Shown: positions 45,533 through 60,500, numbered from the stretch's first letter. The stretch is DNA of 64,000 nt from Chrysemys picta bellii (GCF_011386835.1 NC_088800.1:57627439-57691438); one strand, 5' to 3'. The notes: generated by a model not told the origin, from the sequence alone. Program-made: numbers and translations.

Positions 45533-48500
45533 GCGTGCATTAAATCGGAAAGAGGAATACATGCAATCTGAGCCCATCTGCAACGTTAAAATACATCAAT
45601 CCAGTTACAAACCTTTGGAAACCAGAGTAACAATGAAATCTTAATATTGCTCTCACTGAGGGTCTGTTAACAGGCAAGAGAGAAATACAGCTAATTTGTC
45701 TCAAAAGGATCATAGGATGCCCTCTGAAAATTACTTCATGGAATTTTGAGCCTTTTAGCCCTGGAGACAATACCACGAAGAAGGATACAGAACCCTTACC
45801 CAGAACTCTGAGGACGTGACTCTTCTGGGCTGCACAGTTGTAAAGAGCCAGGGTCCCATGGGAGCAGGAACTGAACATCAAATTGCCATCTGGGGAGAAG
45901 GTCAGACCAGTGACTGCACCACGGTGCTGCCTATATAACACAGAAAACACGGGAGACAGTGGGGCAATAAAAGCAGAGCAGACTGATGTGAAGTACAGTG
46001 GGGGGTCCCTGGATTAGGAAGGAAATCAGAAACAATGTCAGGGACAGTCAGAAGCCCACCCTATTTTTCCCTGTCGTAGTATAAGACAGTTGGTTGTCTT
46101 TATTCCCAAGGGTGCTGGGGGAGACTAATCAACAAGTGCAGTGCTCTTGCTGCCAACAGCTTCCAGGATGACATAGTCACACACTGACATGTACTTTTGA
46201 TCATTCTCCACTCCCCACCAAAAATGTTCTCAAGTGCATCCTGTCTGGTTGACCCCCAACATGCCTCCCCTATTCTTGGCCACCTCCCTCCACGATGGAG
46301 AGTCCCAGGCAGGCCTGACTCTTAAAACAAACCCAAAACCACGCACCCCACAGCCATGACCCCACTAGACTTTTCCTCTCTGAAAACCAGCTCATTGTAA
46401 CTCACGTGATGAGATGGCTAAGTCCTAAGGAATGTGCTCTTCCATTATGGCCCACCACTAAATGTTAGCTCCTCATATTTCTCTCATGTGGATGGACATC
46501 TTATTTACACCATTGCCGTGACTCCCATCATTTAGATTTTTACATATGAATATACAATATCCATTTGTCAAACGTACTTGTGTTCCATGAGTAGATCAGA
46601 GGCCGTCAGGCTGAAGGTTCTCACCACTCCACTGCTGAACCCACATGCAAATATCTGTTGTGCAGGATGAAAGGCCACAGTACATGGTATCTCATCAGAG
46701 GCAGTGAAGTCATATAGCTGTGGGAAAGGGACACACAGAAGCACTGCTTGGGGATATGCAAAACCTGGCAGCAGTATGTGGCAGAATGAGATAACCCCAT
46801 ATCCCAGTTCCCCGTCATAAGCCTATCATTACAGTGAAGTTGTGTAACCCCTTGGGGCCTGATCCAAAGCTCAGTGAAATCAGTAGGAGTCTTTCTATGG
46901 ACTTCAACGGTCTTGGGCTGCGGAGCTATAACACTGCATTGTAGACATTCAGGCTTGGGCTGGAGCCCAGGCACTGGGACCTTCCCCCCTTGCTGGGTCT
47001 CAGAGCCTGGTCCAGTCTGAGCCTGAGTGTTTACACTGCAATTTTACAGTCCTGCAGCCCAAGCCTAAGTCAGCTGACATGGGTCAGCCGTGAGGGTTTT
47101 ATTGCAGTGTACACAAACCCACAGAGACCTGATCATTATGGCCTAACATTAACCTACAATATTTAGTAGATGGAAGAAAAGCAAGTGGTATTTTAAATAT
47201 TTGACTTTTGGAGCTAAAGCCAAACTACACTGAAAAATCTTGAACTTCATGCAGTAGTTCTGGAGGGATCTGTTGTCCTTTGGGGTAGATTTAAGTGATT
47301 TTAAAGTGAGATATGTTGCTAGCACTAGCTACAGTCAGTTGGAATAAACAAAGATTATGCAGACTTCCTTTTACAGCTCCGCCAGCAAAACTGAGTTTTG
47401 ACTTCTACTATCTCTATCTTCATTAAGAAAGTGAGCTTACACTACCTGCTGCATGGACACAAGGTCCCAGATCCGGATGGTGTTATCCTGGGACACTGTA
47501 GCCATCTGCTTCCGGAGCCCATCCACAGAGAATGCCAGAACAGAGTCAGTGTGGGAGCGCATGAGGGTATTGTAGCCCCGGGACTGTACATCCAGGTAAC
47601 CCAGGTTCCCAGTAGAGGTGGTGCACAGAACTTTGAGATTATCTGGACTGATGCTGACAGAGCTCACTGGACCTTCATGCTCTGGGGAAACAGATGTACC
47701 AGTTGATAAATTATCCCAGGACCCAAAAAAGTGGTAGATCTAGATCATAGCTAAGTGACCACCCTTTTATTTCTGCACTTTCATTTCTAAGTCCTGTAGT
47801 TTCCTGAGTGCTTTGAGACTAACTTTTCTCAGGTTTTAGTCTAGCCACATAATCAAGCCAGTGTCATTTATAAAAAGTCTTTATTTTTCAGTGTCACTGC
47901 ATTTCATTCCAGGATGGATGAAGAACTCCTGTGTTTCTCCCATAGATTTTAATTGGACAGATATGCAATAAGCATTAAGGACTAATGTTTACCTTACTCA
48001 GAAGACTTCTGTCATTCTCTAGAATTCCAGAAAAACAAGGACCACTCTTGAAGAGATAATCCCCAAGATTCATTCTGTACAGACTTATCTAACTTTTCAC
48101 TGCAGGAGGTGGCAGTTACTACACACAAGGGTCTAGCCCACTGAGAGAGCACCATAAGAGAAGCCTAAGAATGAATTTCTGTTGCTCTTCACAAGAGCTC
48201 AGGTTTGGGAATGGATCAGAAGAGCAGTGTAGTGGAACCCTAGGCTACATTCCCTTTTTCCTCCAGGAAAACTTTGGCCCCATAGGGCTAGGTTGATATG
48301 AATGCAGAATTGAGTGGGGAATGAGTGAGAGAGATCCATGGTCTACTCACCAGCCTCCAAGAAGACTGCCGAGAAATCCAGCGGCCACAGCCGCACGTAG
48401 CCATCCTCTGAGGCTGTGGCACAGAAGGTAGAGGAGATGCTAATACTGTTTATAGCAATCCCAGGACCTGAAAGGACAAATATTACGAATTAGCACAATG

Positions 48501-51500
48501 TAAGGAACCAAAAAATTACCAGACTGGATCAGACCAATGATCCATCTAGTCCAATGCTGAGCGATTCAGTAGCAGTTATGGGATAAGTTGTCCCCAGGGA
48601 AAATAAGAACGTCCATACTGGATCAGACCAAAGGTCCATCTTGCCCAGTATCCTGTCTTCCGACTGTGGCCAATGCCAGGTGCCCCAGAGGGAATGAACA
48701 GAACAGGTAATCATCAAGTGATCCATTCCCTGTCGCCCATTCCCAGCCTTTGGCAAATAGAGGCTAGGGACACTGTCCCTGCCCATCTTGGCTAATATCC
48801 ATTGATGGACCTATCCTCCATGAATTTATCCACTTCTTTTTTGAACACCTTCTCCTAACCTCCAATTGCTAGATGATGGATCATGCCCCAAATCAGAAGG
48901 GCTTTTATTACAACCAGAACTCTTGTTCATATTTAATATTACTATTATAATGGTGGGTATCCTTGTTATCCATAGAAACGTCCAATCACTTTTCAAAGAC
49001 TGCCATACTCCTGGCCTTAACAATACATCATGGCAATGATAGTCACAGGCTAATGGTGTGAAAAAGTGTTTCCTTTATCTTTTCGAATTGGTTCATCTAT
49101 GGAGGGAGAAACAAGAAAGAGGAGAGAGGGAAAGGGGATGGGAATGTAGCAAAGGAGACTATGTGCGTTAAGAAATAGCTAAAACATCCAATCCTTACGA
49201 CTATATCAATGAAGTCTAGTCTAATCAAAAGCACTGGGAGCCAGACCCTAACCCTAATACAACTTGTGACCATGATCAAGTCTTAAATTCCACGCCTCAG
49301 TTTCCCCATATATAAAATGGGAATGATATCTACCCTCCTCAAAAAGTAGTTGGGAAGTCTAATTAATATACATTTGTAAAGCATTATAAAGTGAAAATGG
49401 CAGGGATCATTGTAATAGTGGGGTCTATTAGAGATCACCAAATCAGGAAGAGGAGATGAATGAGGCATTTCTAGGACAAACAACAGAAATATCTAAATCA
49501 CAAGACCTGGTAGTAATGGGGGACTTTTCCAACAGATGTCTGAGTAGTTAAAGTAATACACCAAAACAGAATTTCCAATGAGTTCATGGAATGTATTGGG
49601 GACAAATTCTTGTTTCATAAAGTGGAGGAAGTAACCAGAGTGACAGCGATTTTAGATTTGATTCTGAACAAGAGGGAGAAACTGGTTGCAAATCAGAAGG
49701 CAGAATGCAATTTGGATGAAAGTGACCATGAAATGATATCTTTCATTATTCTAAATACAGGAATGAGTGAGAGCAGCAGGATAAGGATAATGGTGTGATG
49801 TTGCACTCCATATGTTTTATGGAAATATGCCTATGAGTGTAAATATAATGTAACTGGAATATGCTTTATGCAAAAGGTCTCTTGTAAGGTATCATTACAA
49901 AGCTTATAATCTACTGAGTGTGTTCAACCTATTTGTATGAATGTATCATTCTTGTACCTGAAGCTAGAAATATGAAGTATTACTCTGAAGTCCTATTGTA
50001 ATTATGCAAAGTGTGGGACATTAATGGTGGCTTGGAATCTTGATGGCTCCCATTAACTAGGGCAATCTGTTTACTTGCAAACCTTCCTGGGGACATGCAG
50101 GCCAGACCTGGAAGAATGAAGGCTGGAGTCTCACAGGACATGTGACCATGTCACATGATACTGGGATCCATCTTAAACCTGGTGCTTTTCCATTCAGAAG
50201 GAGGGGTGGGGACCCAGAGAGACAAAAGATTCCTGCCTTGGACCAAAGCTATAAAAGGGGGTGGAACAGAACAAAGGGGGCTGACAGTCATGAGAAATAC
50301 TCTAGTTACCACCTGAGCTGGAACTAACAAGGACTATACCAGGGGAAAAAATTGGGCCCAGACTAGGAAGGAGTCTAGTCTGTGAAAGAAGCTTATTGGA
50401 ACATCTCTGAGGGTTTACCTGTATTCAGTTTCTTAATGTATTAGGTTTAGACTTGCGTGTTTTGTTTTATTTTGCTTGGTAACTTACTTTGTTCTGTCTG
50501 CTATTACTTGAAACCACTTAAATCCTACTTTTTATACTTAATAAAATCACTTTTGTTTATTAATAAACCCAGTGATTAATACCTGGGGGAGCAAACAGCT
50601 GTGCATCTCTCTCTATCAGTGTTATAGAGGGCAGACAATTTATGAGTTTACCCTGTATAAGATTTATACAGAGTAAAACTAATTTATTTGGGGTTTGGCT
50701 CCCATTGGGAACTAAAAAAACGAACAAGGAGTACTTGTGGCACCTTAGAGACTAACAAATTTATTTGAGCATAAGCTTTCGTGGGCTAAAACCCACTTCA
50801 TCGGATGCATGCAGTGGAAAATACAGTAAGAAGATATATATACACACAGAGGACATGAAAAAATGGGTGTTGCCATTCTAACTATAACGAGAGTAATCAT
50901 TTGAGGTGGGCTATTATCAGCAGGAGAAAAAAAACTTTTGTAGTGATAATCAGGATGGCCCATTTCCAACAGTTGACAAGGTGTGAGTAACAGTAGGGGG
51001 AAAAAATTAGCATGGGGAAATAGGTTTTACTTTACATTGGGAACTGGGGGTGCTGGAGATAGGTAACCTGCTGAGTGGTTTTCAGTTAAAGCCTGCAGCT
51101 TCAGGGGCATGGTTCAGACCTGGGTCTTTGTTGCAGCAGGCTAACATGTTTGGCTCAACAAGGCAGGGTTCTGGAGTCCCCAAGCTGTCAGGGAAAACGT
51201 GCTCAGAGGTAATTTCAGCATATCAGGTGACAGTCCCAAGGGGGTCTCTGTGACCAAACCCGTCACAAATGGACTTCAAAAAAGCAGACTTTAACAGACT
51301 CAGAGAATTGGTAGGTAAGGTTCCATGGGAAGAAAATCTAAAGTATAAAGGAGTTCACAAGTGCTGGCAGTTTCTCAAGGAGTCAGTATTAAAGGCACAA
51401 CCGCAAAGTATCCCAAACTGAAGGAAAGATAGGAACAATAGTAGGAGGCCAATCAGGAGCTATTTAATGAACTAAAAATTAAAAAGGAATCCTACAAAAA

Positions 51501-54500
51501 GTGGAAACATGGATGAACTGCTAAAGAGGAGTACAAAAGAACAGCACTAGCCTGTAGGGACTAAACAGAAAGGCTAAGGCACAAATTGAGTTACACTTAG
51601 CAAGGGACATAAAAGGAAAGAAGAAGAGGTGCTATAAATATGTTAGGAGCAAGAGAAAGATGAAGGAAAGTGCAGGTCCTCTGCTTAGTGGGGAAGGAGA
51701 GCTAATAACTGATGACAAGAAGTAGGCTGAGGTGTTTAATGCCTATTTTGCTTCAGTCTTCACTAAAAAGGTTAATGATTACCAAATACTCAACATGATT
51801 AAAATTAAAAAGGGGGAAAGAATGCAAACCAAAATAGGGAAAGAACAGGTTAAGGAACATTTAGATAAGTTAGGTGTACTCAAGTCAGCACAGCCTGATG
51901 AAATTCACCTTAAGCCGAGTATTAAAGGAATTAGTTGAAGCAATCTCAGAACCATTAGCAATTCTCTTCAAACACTCCTGGAGGATGGGTGAGGTCCCAG
52001 AGGACTGGAGAAGGGCCAATGAGTACTTATCTTTAAAAAGGGGAACAAAGTCAAAGAGGATCTCGGGAATTATAGACCAGTCAATCTAACTTTGATACAT
52101 GGAAAGATACTGGAACAAATTATAAAACAAACAATTTATAAGCACCTAGCGCATAATAGTGTTATGGAATGACAACTTGGATTTGTCAAGAACAAATCAT
52201 GCTAAACCAACCTAATTTCCTTCTTTGACAGGGTTACTAGCCTAGTAAATGGAGGGGAAGCAATAGACGTGATACATCTTTATTTTCTTAAGGCTTTTGA
52301 CACAGTCCTACAAGACATTCTCATAAGCAAACTGGGCAAATGTGGTCTAGATAAATTATTATAAAGGTGGGTGAACAACTGGTTGAAAGACTGTACTCAG
52401 AGTAGATATCAGTTGTTCACTGTCAAACTGGGAGGGTGTATCTAGTGAGATCCTGAAGCGGCCAGTCCTGGGTCGGGTATTGTTCAATATTTTCATTAAC
52501 AACTTGGATAACAGAGTGGAGAGTATGCTTATAAAATATACGGATGACACCAAGCTCGGAGGCATATGGAGGTCAGGATTAGAATTCAAAATGACCTTGA
52601 CAAATTGGAGAATTGGTCTAAAATCAACAAGATGGAAGTCCATAAAGACAAGTGGGAAGGGAAAATCAAATGCATTAATACAAACTGGGGAATAACTGGC
52701 TAGGTGGTAGTACTGCTGAAAAGGATCTGGGGACTATAGTGAATCACAAACTGAATCTGAGTCAACAATGTGATGCAGTTACAAGAGAGTCAAATATCAT
52801 TCTGGGATATATTAACAGGATATTAGCCTTTTTTTGCAACTGCATCACAGGAGTGTCGTATGTAAGACATGGTAGGTAATTGTCCTGCTCTACTTGGGAC
52901 TGATGAGGCCTGACCTCAAGTACTTTATCCAATTCTGGGTGCCACACTTTAGGAAAGATGTGGATAAACTGAAGCGAGCCCAGAGGACAGCAACAAAAAC
53001 AATAAAAGGTTTAGAAAACCTGCCCAGTGAGGAAAGATTAAAAAAACTGGGCATATTTCGTTTTGAGAAAAGAAGACGGGGGGGGGACGACACCTGATAA
53101 CAGTCTTCAAATAAGTTAAGGGCTGTTATAAAGAGGATGGTGATCAATTGTCCCCTATGTCCACTGAAGGTAGGACAAAAAGAAATGGGTTTAATCTGCA
53201 GCAAGGGCGATTTAGGTTAGATATTAGGGAAAACTTTCTAACTGTAAGGGTAGTTAAATTGTGGACAAAGCTTCCAAGGGAGGTTGTGGAATTACCATTT
53301 TTGGAGGATTTTAAGACCAGGCTAGATAAACACCTGTAAGGGATGGCCTAGGTTTATTTGGTCCTGCCTTAGTGCAAAGGGCTGAACTTGATAACCTCTT
53401 GAAGTCCCTTCTGGCCCTACATGTCTATAATTCTATAAAATAAAGCACATTATGTGCTGTTTTATAATATGAGTAGCAGTAGCTCTTGAAAACAAATTCT
53501 AACTAATGTTATATTAGCAATACAAGACTTGCTGAAAGTCATAATACTTTGACTTCTATAGCATTAAAGAATTCTAAATACTGTTGAGATTTTGCTCACC
53601 AATGAAAGAACAGACCAGTTGTTTTATTTTGTATGTTTAGCTTTTTACATGCTACTGGGCACAGGATTCCTATTGGCTGATTAAAACATTGTTTTATGTT
53701 ACTAAAAAAAGGGTGTTTATTCTAAACATTCATCACTTAAAACACCAAAATTCTTCTTAAGATGGTACTTAGCCATGTCAAGTCGGATTATTTTTGGTAG
53801 GAAGTTTGTCACCACTGATCTGATCAAAACCAGTCATCTGTGTTAGGCAGAGCATTGCTTTATTTTCAAAGAATTTGCTTAATTTCAACTTCAATCCCTC
53901 TGTGATAAATGGGGGGGAAGGGGGAAGCTCCCTTTTATGGGCACCCTGCCAGTCAGTAGCTATAGAATCCTCCTTAGCAGCTGTACCCTAATTGCCTTAA
54001 CTGTAAAGGGTTAAGAGAAGCTTAACCTGAGTTGGCACCTGACCAGGGGAACCAACAGGGAGGCTGTACCCTTTCAAATTGGAAAAACTGCTGGGTTTGG
54101 GGGTTTTTTTCTTTGTCTCTCAGGCTGGACAGAGGTGAAGGCAGCAACAAGCTGTAAGCTTTAAGCCAGGTATGGGAAATCTTCAGCATCATAACTAGAA
54201 GCTCCTCATTTGGAACTCCAGATATGTAAGTAGCACTGGAAAAGTTAAGACAGATGCGATTAGGAATCTTTTTGGTTGTTTTGGTTTGTGGATTCCTCTG
54301 TGCTAACCCCAGGTGCTTTTGTTTTGCTTGTAACCTTTAAGATGAACCCCAAGAAAGTTATTTTTTGAGTTTAATCCCTAAAGCCTGAGTTTTCAGATGT
54401 GTTTCTTTCTTTTTTAATAAAATTTACCTTTTTTTAAAGAATCCTTTGATTCCAAAGTCCTTAGACAAGGGGTTGGTCTGTGCTCACATTGCTAAGGCAA

Positions 54501-57500
54501 CTGGTTGGTATTTTATTCTGAAGCCTCCCCAGGAAAGGGGGTGAAGAGGCTTGGGGGGATAGGGATTCCAAGTGACCCTTCCCTGAATATTTGTGAAAAA
54601 TCATTTGGTGGTGGCAGCAATATCTGTCCAAGGCAGAAGACTGTGCCTTGGAAGAGTTTTATCCTAATAAAGAAGATAAGCTGAGGGGGTCTTTCATGCA
54701 GGTCCCCACATCTCTACCCCAGAATTCAGATTTGGGGGGGTATACTGTGACACCCTCTAATAGATTTTACCCTAATTATTTAATGAGGCCGCTCCACTCT
54801 TACTGTCTTCACAAGCAAAACTTCTCCCTCCCAGCTGAATCCATCTACACTCATTGTTTTTAATTCAGCCCCTACGGCCAAAGTTCCAAAGGCCTCCATC
54901 CGCCCTCCAAATCTGCACACCTACACTTCTGCATATATGCTTTCTGGAGCATGAGGTTTTACATGAGTGAAACCTCAGATGTGAATGTGCATGAAAAATC
55001 ATATAGATACTCAACTGCTTACGTACATAAGTACAGCTTGTGTATCCACATGAGATTTTGCATATGCAAAAATCTTTAGGACTCAAAAAATACATGTGCA
55101 AAAACTAACGCACACACATTTAAAGACTGCTTCTGAAAATGTGCCCCTATTGTCCAGTAAAAAGAGCATTTCCCATCATATTATAATCTTTAAATAGTTA
55201 TACAGTTACAATCCTTTCTCCCAAATCCAGATTCTTCAGATTCATAGATTAAGGACAGGAGGGACTATCAGATCACTTAGTCTGACCTGCTGTATAACAC
55301 AGCCAGAGAATTGCATCCCGTTACTCCAGCACTGAGCCCAATAGGTTGGGATTATGTAAATTAATATGGGTATATGGGTAATAGAATCATAGGGTTAGAA
55401 GGGACTGCAAGGGTCATCTAATCTAACCCCAAAATAGGGTACATTTGGGTTAAATATAGTCTCGCTTTCTCCCCCTTCAATGCATAGGAGATTTCACTGG
55501 AGAAGAAACTGGCTGAAGCCCCACCTGTGCTCCCCAAAACCTTACTACTAGTGTGATGTCAGATTATCTCAGCCTACAGATGATCCCCTGCAATTCTGCC
55601 TATTTTGCACCTTGTATTATGAAACTTGGGTCCTAGGTTTGCTTCTGTCTGGTGTTCCCTCACAGGGCTCTTCCTTCAAACTCAGGGGACAATTTCAGTA
55701 AAAACATTTCTAGTGAAAGTTCATAATGTAGCATGTCCTACTTCCTCTTAGTCATCTATCCATCTCCCACCAAAGCCCATACCCGAGTTGAAGGTTTGCT
55801 TCTCCCGTCGGTGAGAGTGCTGAATCTGAGAAGGCAGGAGGCGCCGGGCATTTCTGATAGTGAAGTTCTTGTAGTCAATTTCCAAGATGTGGCCACTCTT
55901 GCTGCAAACAAAGCTGAAAGGGAAAGGACACCACCATTAGACACCAGTGACCACAATGGGAACTTCAGAGACATTGTTTAGCAGAAGAACTGTATTCTGC
56001 ATTTTGTTTCAGTGTTAACTTTACACCACACTTTTGTAAACAAGCCTGGAATAACTTTAAACATGCTGTTTGTCTAATAACTTTAGCAATTCTAGTTCGT
56101 AATGCAATGATAGCTTGACTGGATGACAGGATTCAAGCATTTGATTTTCAGCAGGAGCTAACTTGGGAATCTATAACTGGTAGATGGAGTTAGACCTCTC
56201 CATCCTTCTTTTCCTTTTCCCTTTGAAAGAGCAATTTAGAAAAAAATCTCAAGAGTTAATTCAGCCAACATAAAAGATAAGGGAAAAAGCAAAACTAATG
56301 AGTCTTGAGTCTGTAAGTGCCTAGTTGGTCACAAAAATGATCTTCAGTTATCCTGTATATCTATATAAACTATAGACTTCAGACTCAGAAGTCTGGAAAC
56401 AACTGAAAATTTTAATCAGGATGCGGCTACTTCTGACTCGGAGATCATATTTTTTCCTTTGTGAAGAAATAAAAAGAAAAACTCTACCAGCCTGTTATGG
56501 AGGAATCATTAGAAAGATTTCCCCCCCCCCCATCTTTTCTAATTTAGGAGGAAAAAATAGAAGTAAAGAGGAAGAGACGTGCATCCCAAAGTGTAACAAA
56601 ACTTAAAAGAAAATATACAAACGTTGGATTATTATTATTTCTATTATTGTAGGACACAGAACCCTCCATCAAGGATCAGTAAGGAGGATTGCGGACTCTC
56701 AGGTATCCATCCCAAAACCAGCTGAAGACTAAAGATGGAAGTATTACTAACCTGTACCAGAAGGAGATTAGGATCAGTTCGCAGAAACAAGATCTCTGGC
56801 AACTTTTGCCCAAAATCTCTTTCACTAGCTCAAACTGAGAAATGGATGTAACCATAAGCCATGACCCTATGGGAAATAACAGGGTTCCAGGCATGTTTGG
56901 CACAAATGCTATCCTGAACTGAATTGTAATAAATGGAGGCAGAGAGGCTTCACAGAAATGAGTCCTGAAAATCAAAGCCACATTTGCTTATGTTTAATGG
57001 AAGTGACTGTTAAACTTTTGGAGGGAAATAAATTGGAATAATTCAGGAAAATTATTATTGCTTCAGATAAATTGTGTTGGAAAGGCAAAGACTTTCCCCA
57101 TATAGGAGATCTGGATGTAAAATGTACAAATAAGATGAATGCATGATTTTGGGGAAGGCTTTTCATTTCTGAGTTTTGAACTTTTTGTTCACAATATTGG
57201 TAGATAGTTTAGTTTGTGATTAAATATATTACATTTTATTTATGTATACAGTGCCTTTGATCCAAAGCACGGAATAAAACATTAGAGGAAAGTGATTTTT
57301 CCCACGGCACATCCATCAACGAGAAACGAAGCAATACTGGGCACTCTACACCCACAGGGCTCAGCCCACAGAGGGAAGGTGAAAATTAACAGACCTGGCA
57401 ATTCTGTGTTTTTGGAATATCGCTCTGGTAGCAGGAGTCTTGGTTGAGTGATTAAGCTGAAGTATAAAAAAGTCACGGGGAATGTTATTACACCACACCC

Positions 57501-60500
57501 CTCCCACTGCCAAATGAACATTAACAGCAAATCCATGGGCAGATTTTCACAGAGGACATGACTGGTGAAATATGTCATTTCTTGTGCAACTCTACAAGGG
57601 ATTTTAAGCTTCTTTTAGGATCTGAAGTCTTAGAAAGGAGGAGAATAAAGGATAGGCTGGCTCTGTAGAGCACCTTTGTTTCTGCAGAGAGAATGCAGAT
57701 AAAGGACTGTAGAATGCTCAAGTTAAGGACAGGGATGAGCAAGTCAAAACCACAACTGTTCAACCTTTTCCCTATGCTTACTAATCTAAAGCTCAACATG
57801 CTAGTGCAGACAGCTCCCAGGGACAAAGGCAGAGTGAATCACAGTGTCCCTAAAAAATTAATTTAAGGAAAGTGATTTAAGGAAAGAAAAAGTGGCTCCA
57901 TCCTTACAGTGTCCGGTCCTCAGGTTCCCGCTCAGCGGAATGCCCTTTCTCAAAGGCCAGGTCGGTGAACTCCAAGGAATGATACTCCCCCAAATTCACT
58001 GGGCACGAGCGCAGCGCTCCACTCCGCACTCGCCACAGCCTCACATTATCTCTGCCACACGACACCATCCTGTTACACGAGAGGCTGAGTAAGGAACCAG
58101 GGAGGACTCGCTCTGAACTGACAAATGGCCTGCTCCCTGAAAGCAGCTGAAATGGACACACTGACACCAGGGGAGAGAAGAGGAAGGCTAACAGCAGCTT
58201 CCTTCCAGAAGTACCTTTTGTCTGCAAGCTGGAACTCCAGCAATGCAGTGAGCTTCCTCCCAGCAATGCCTTAATACAGAAATAGTCAATTATTTTTTGT
58301 CAAGGCTCAAATTTCTTGGTCAAGATATAGTCAAGTCCAGACTCCAGAGAAAATAATAAAAAAATAACAACAATAATAACAATAATGATAATAAGTAAAT
58401 AAAAAGATTTAGGGGTCCGTTCACGTGTCTGCCGTCCGGATCTGGTCCACGGTCCACCTACTGACTACCCCAGCCTTCATCTAGGCCAGGGGTGGGCAAA
58501 CTTTTTGGCCCGAGGGCCACATTGGGGAATAGAAATTGTATGGCGGGCCATGAATGCTCACAAAATTGGGGTTGGGGTGCAGGATGGGGTGCAGGCTCTG
58601 GGGTGGGGCTGGGGATGAACTGTTTGGGGTGCAGGAGGGTGCTCTGGGCTGGGCTCGAGGGGTTTGGTGAGCGGGTGGGGAATAAGGGGTGGGGCAGGGT
58701 ATTGGAGCGTGGGGAGAGGCTCAGGGGGTGCAGGCTCCAAGTGGCGCTTACCTCAAGCAGCTCCCAGAAGCAGTGGCACGTCCCTTCTCTACGCAGAGGC
58801 TCTGCACGCTGCCCCATCCACAGGCACTGCCCCTGCAGCTCCCATTGGAGCACATAGGAGCCAGAGCGGGGCCATGCTGTGGCTTCTGGGAGCCATATGG
58901 TGTGGCCCTGACCCAGCGCCCCGGCTGGAGCGCCAGAGCGGGGCTGAGCCGTGTGGTGCGGCCCCGACCCAGCGTCCCAGCCGGAGTAGGGCCAAGCCAT
59001 GTGGTGCAGCTCACGGGCCGGCTTAAAATGGCTCGCGGGCCAGATCCGGCCCGTGGGCCGTAGTTTGCCCACCCCTGATCTAGGCTGTTGTTTTACCTTA
59101 TTCTCACATTCACTTATTTGCACATTACCTGGTGTCATCAAAAAAAGCAATCTTCAAGGTTTGGATGTCCACATCTGTGTGAGCTTTGGCCAGCACAACC
59201 ACCTCTCCACCCTGGTTCACCTGAGCAGTATTCCACACCACCACCATCTGCAGAGATAGAACGGCAAGAGTAGAACTGCTGGAAACATAACACCCAGGTG
59301 GCCTTAGACCGTACAAGCAATGGAGAAGATTGCTAGCCTTCCCACAGCAGGTGAAACCCCAGATACTGCTCCCAATTGCCAGTATGCTGGTATTGTGCAT
59401 TGGGGCTTTTATCCACATTGCTGTGAACAGAGTGGAGAAAAATCTCTCACAGAAAGATTCAGGACAACCCCAGAGAGCCTGGTGATTTTCATTTTAATAG
59501 GCTAGTCTGTCTGATAATCAGTTTCCCTACCTGCAGGGTTTCCTGGACAGGGCTTGAATCTGGGACTAAGATAAGGTACTTGCAAACGGAGAAAGAATGG
59601 AACCCAGTGTGTAATTAATTACAGGGAGTGCTAGAGCAGCAAAGGAGTGTAAGAGTAGGAGCTAGTAGAACTGTAGAGGAATGTGCTCAGCACCTTCAGA
59701 AGGAAATGCCTTGTGTCAACTTGTAGCGACCCCTGTAGGATGTAAGTGGAACCAAAACTGCTCCAAAGGCAGTCCCACCCATTCATTAACTGTGACGTTA
59801 GTTAATAAACTATGGGAAGCAGGGAAGTTCTTGATATTCAGCATGAACAGGCTTCCACACCAACAAAAAGCCGTGACTAGCTACAGAACCAGGATTTACT
59901 CAGTAGAATTTGGAGTACTTGTGGCACCTTAGAGACTAACAAATTTATTTGGGCATAAGCTTTCGTGGGCTAAAACCCCAAATAAATTTTGTTAGTCTCT
60001 AAGGTGCCACAAGTACTCCTCGTTCTTTTTGCTGATACAGACTAACACAGCTACCACTCTGAAACCTGTCAGTAGAATTTGTGATTCAGGGAGGTGTGTG
60101 TTCACAGATTTATAAATATCAAGTAAGGAAATAAATATTCAAATATTTTCTAACCAGTTTGGTAATAAGAGGATTTCACATGATCTACACTGAATGGTAT
60201 TGCCTAAGGACATTTAAGGAAACTAGCATCTAGCCACTGTGTCTTGGAAGGGACATATGATTGGTTCTATGTGTAGAGTAATTGCACATTCCAGGAGAAA
60301 AACAAACATCATTATCAGGGGGTAGGCATGTTAGTCTGTATCCACAAAAACAACGAGGAGTCCGGTGGCACCTTAAAGACTAACAGATTTATTTGGGCAT
60401 AAGCTTTCATGGGTAAAAAACCCATTAGGTAAGTGGAACCCAAATAGCCCAAGAGCTTTATTACTCACTGTTTTGCCATGTCCATCTTTCCCAATGCCAC

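Larger units (their letters stand above)
49390..53440 (+). mobile_element. CR1 LINE (EN/RT relics) interrupted by an LTR
   Basis: Plus-strand reading gives LVVMGDF (endonuclease region, about 49509), [13 protein letters not shown] (49640), VFTKKVND (51759), an RT core with [10 protein letters not shown] and a YTDD catalytic box (52480-52560), and [18 protein letters not shown] (52930). It ends in a CR1-type 3' tail at 53440. Frames are broken. The sequence resumes exactly after the LTR insertion. Confidence 0.9.
48468..55782 (-). other. 7.3-kb WDR90 intron between w9 and w10, largely transposon
   Basis: Holds, from low to high: a CR1-like fragment, a long CR1 interrupted by a nested LTR, a second solo LTR and antisense CR1 ends. 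No exon was found inside; open frames are LINE remnants. Confidence 0.8.

Noticed and set aside
49794..51267. Intact endogenous provirus
   Set aside because: Only one LTR with a 5-bp TSD is present and there are no gag, pol or env frames; it is a solo LTR.
49390..53440. Active CR1
   Set aside because: The catalytic box reads YTDD, frames are broken in several places and an LTR interrupts it.
58458..59150. 230-codon minus-strand open frame
   Set aside because: It coincides with the 591-bp hAT MITE with TSD. The composition is that of the GC-rich transposon and there is no domain.
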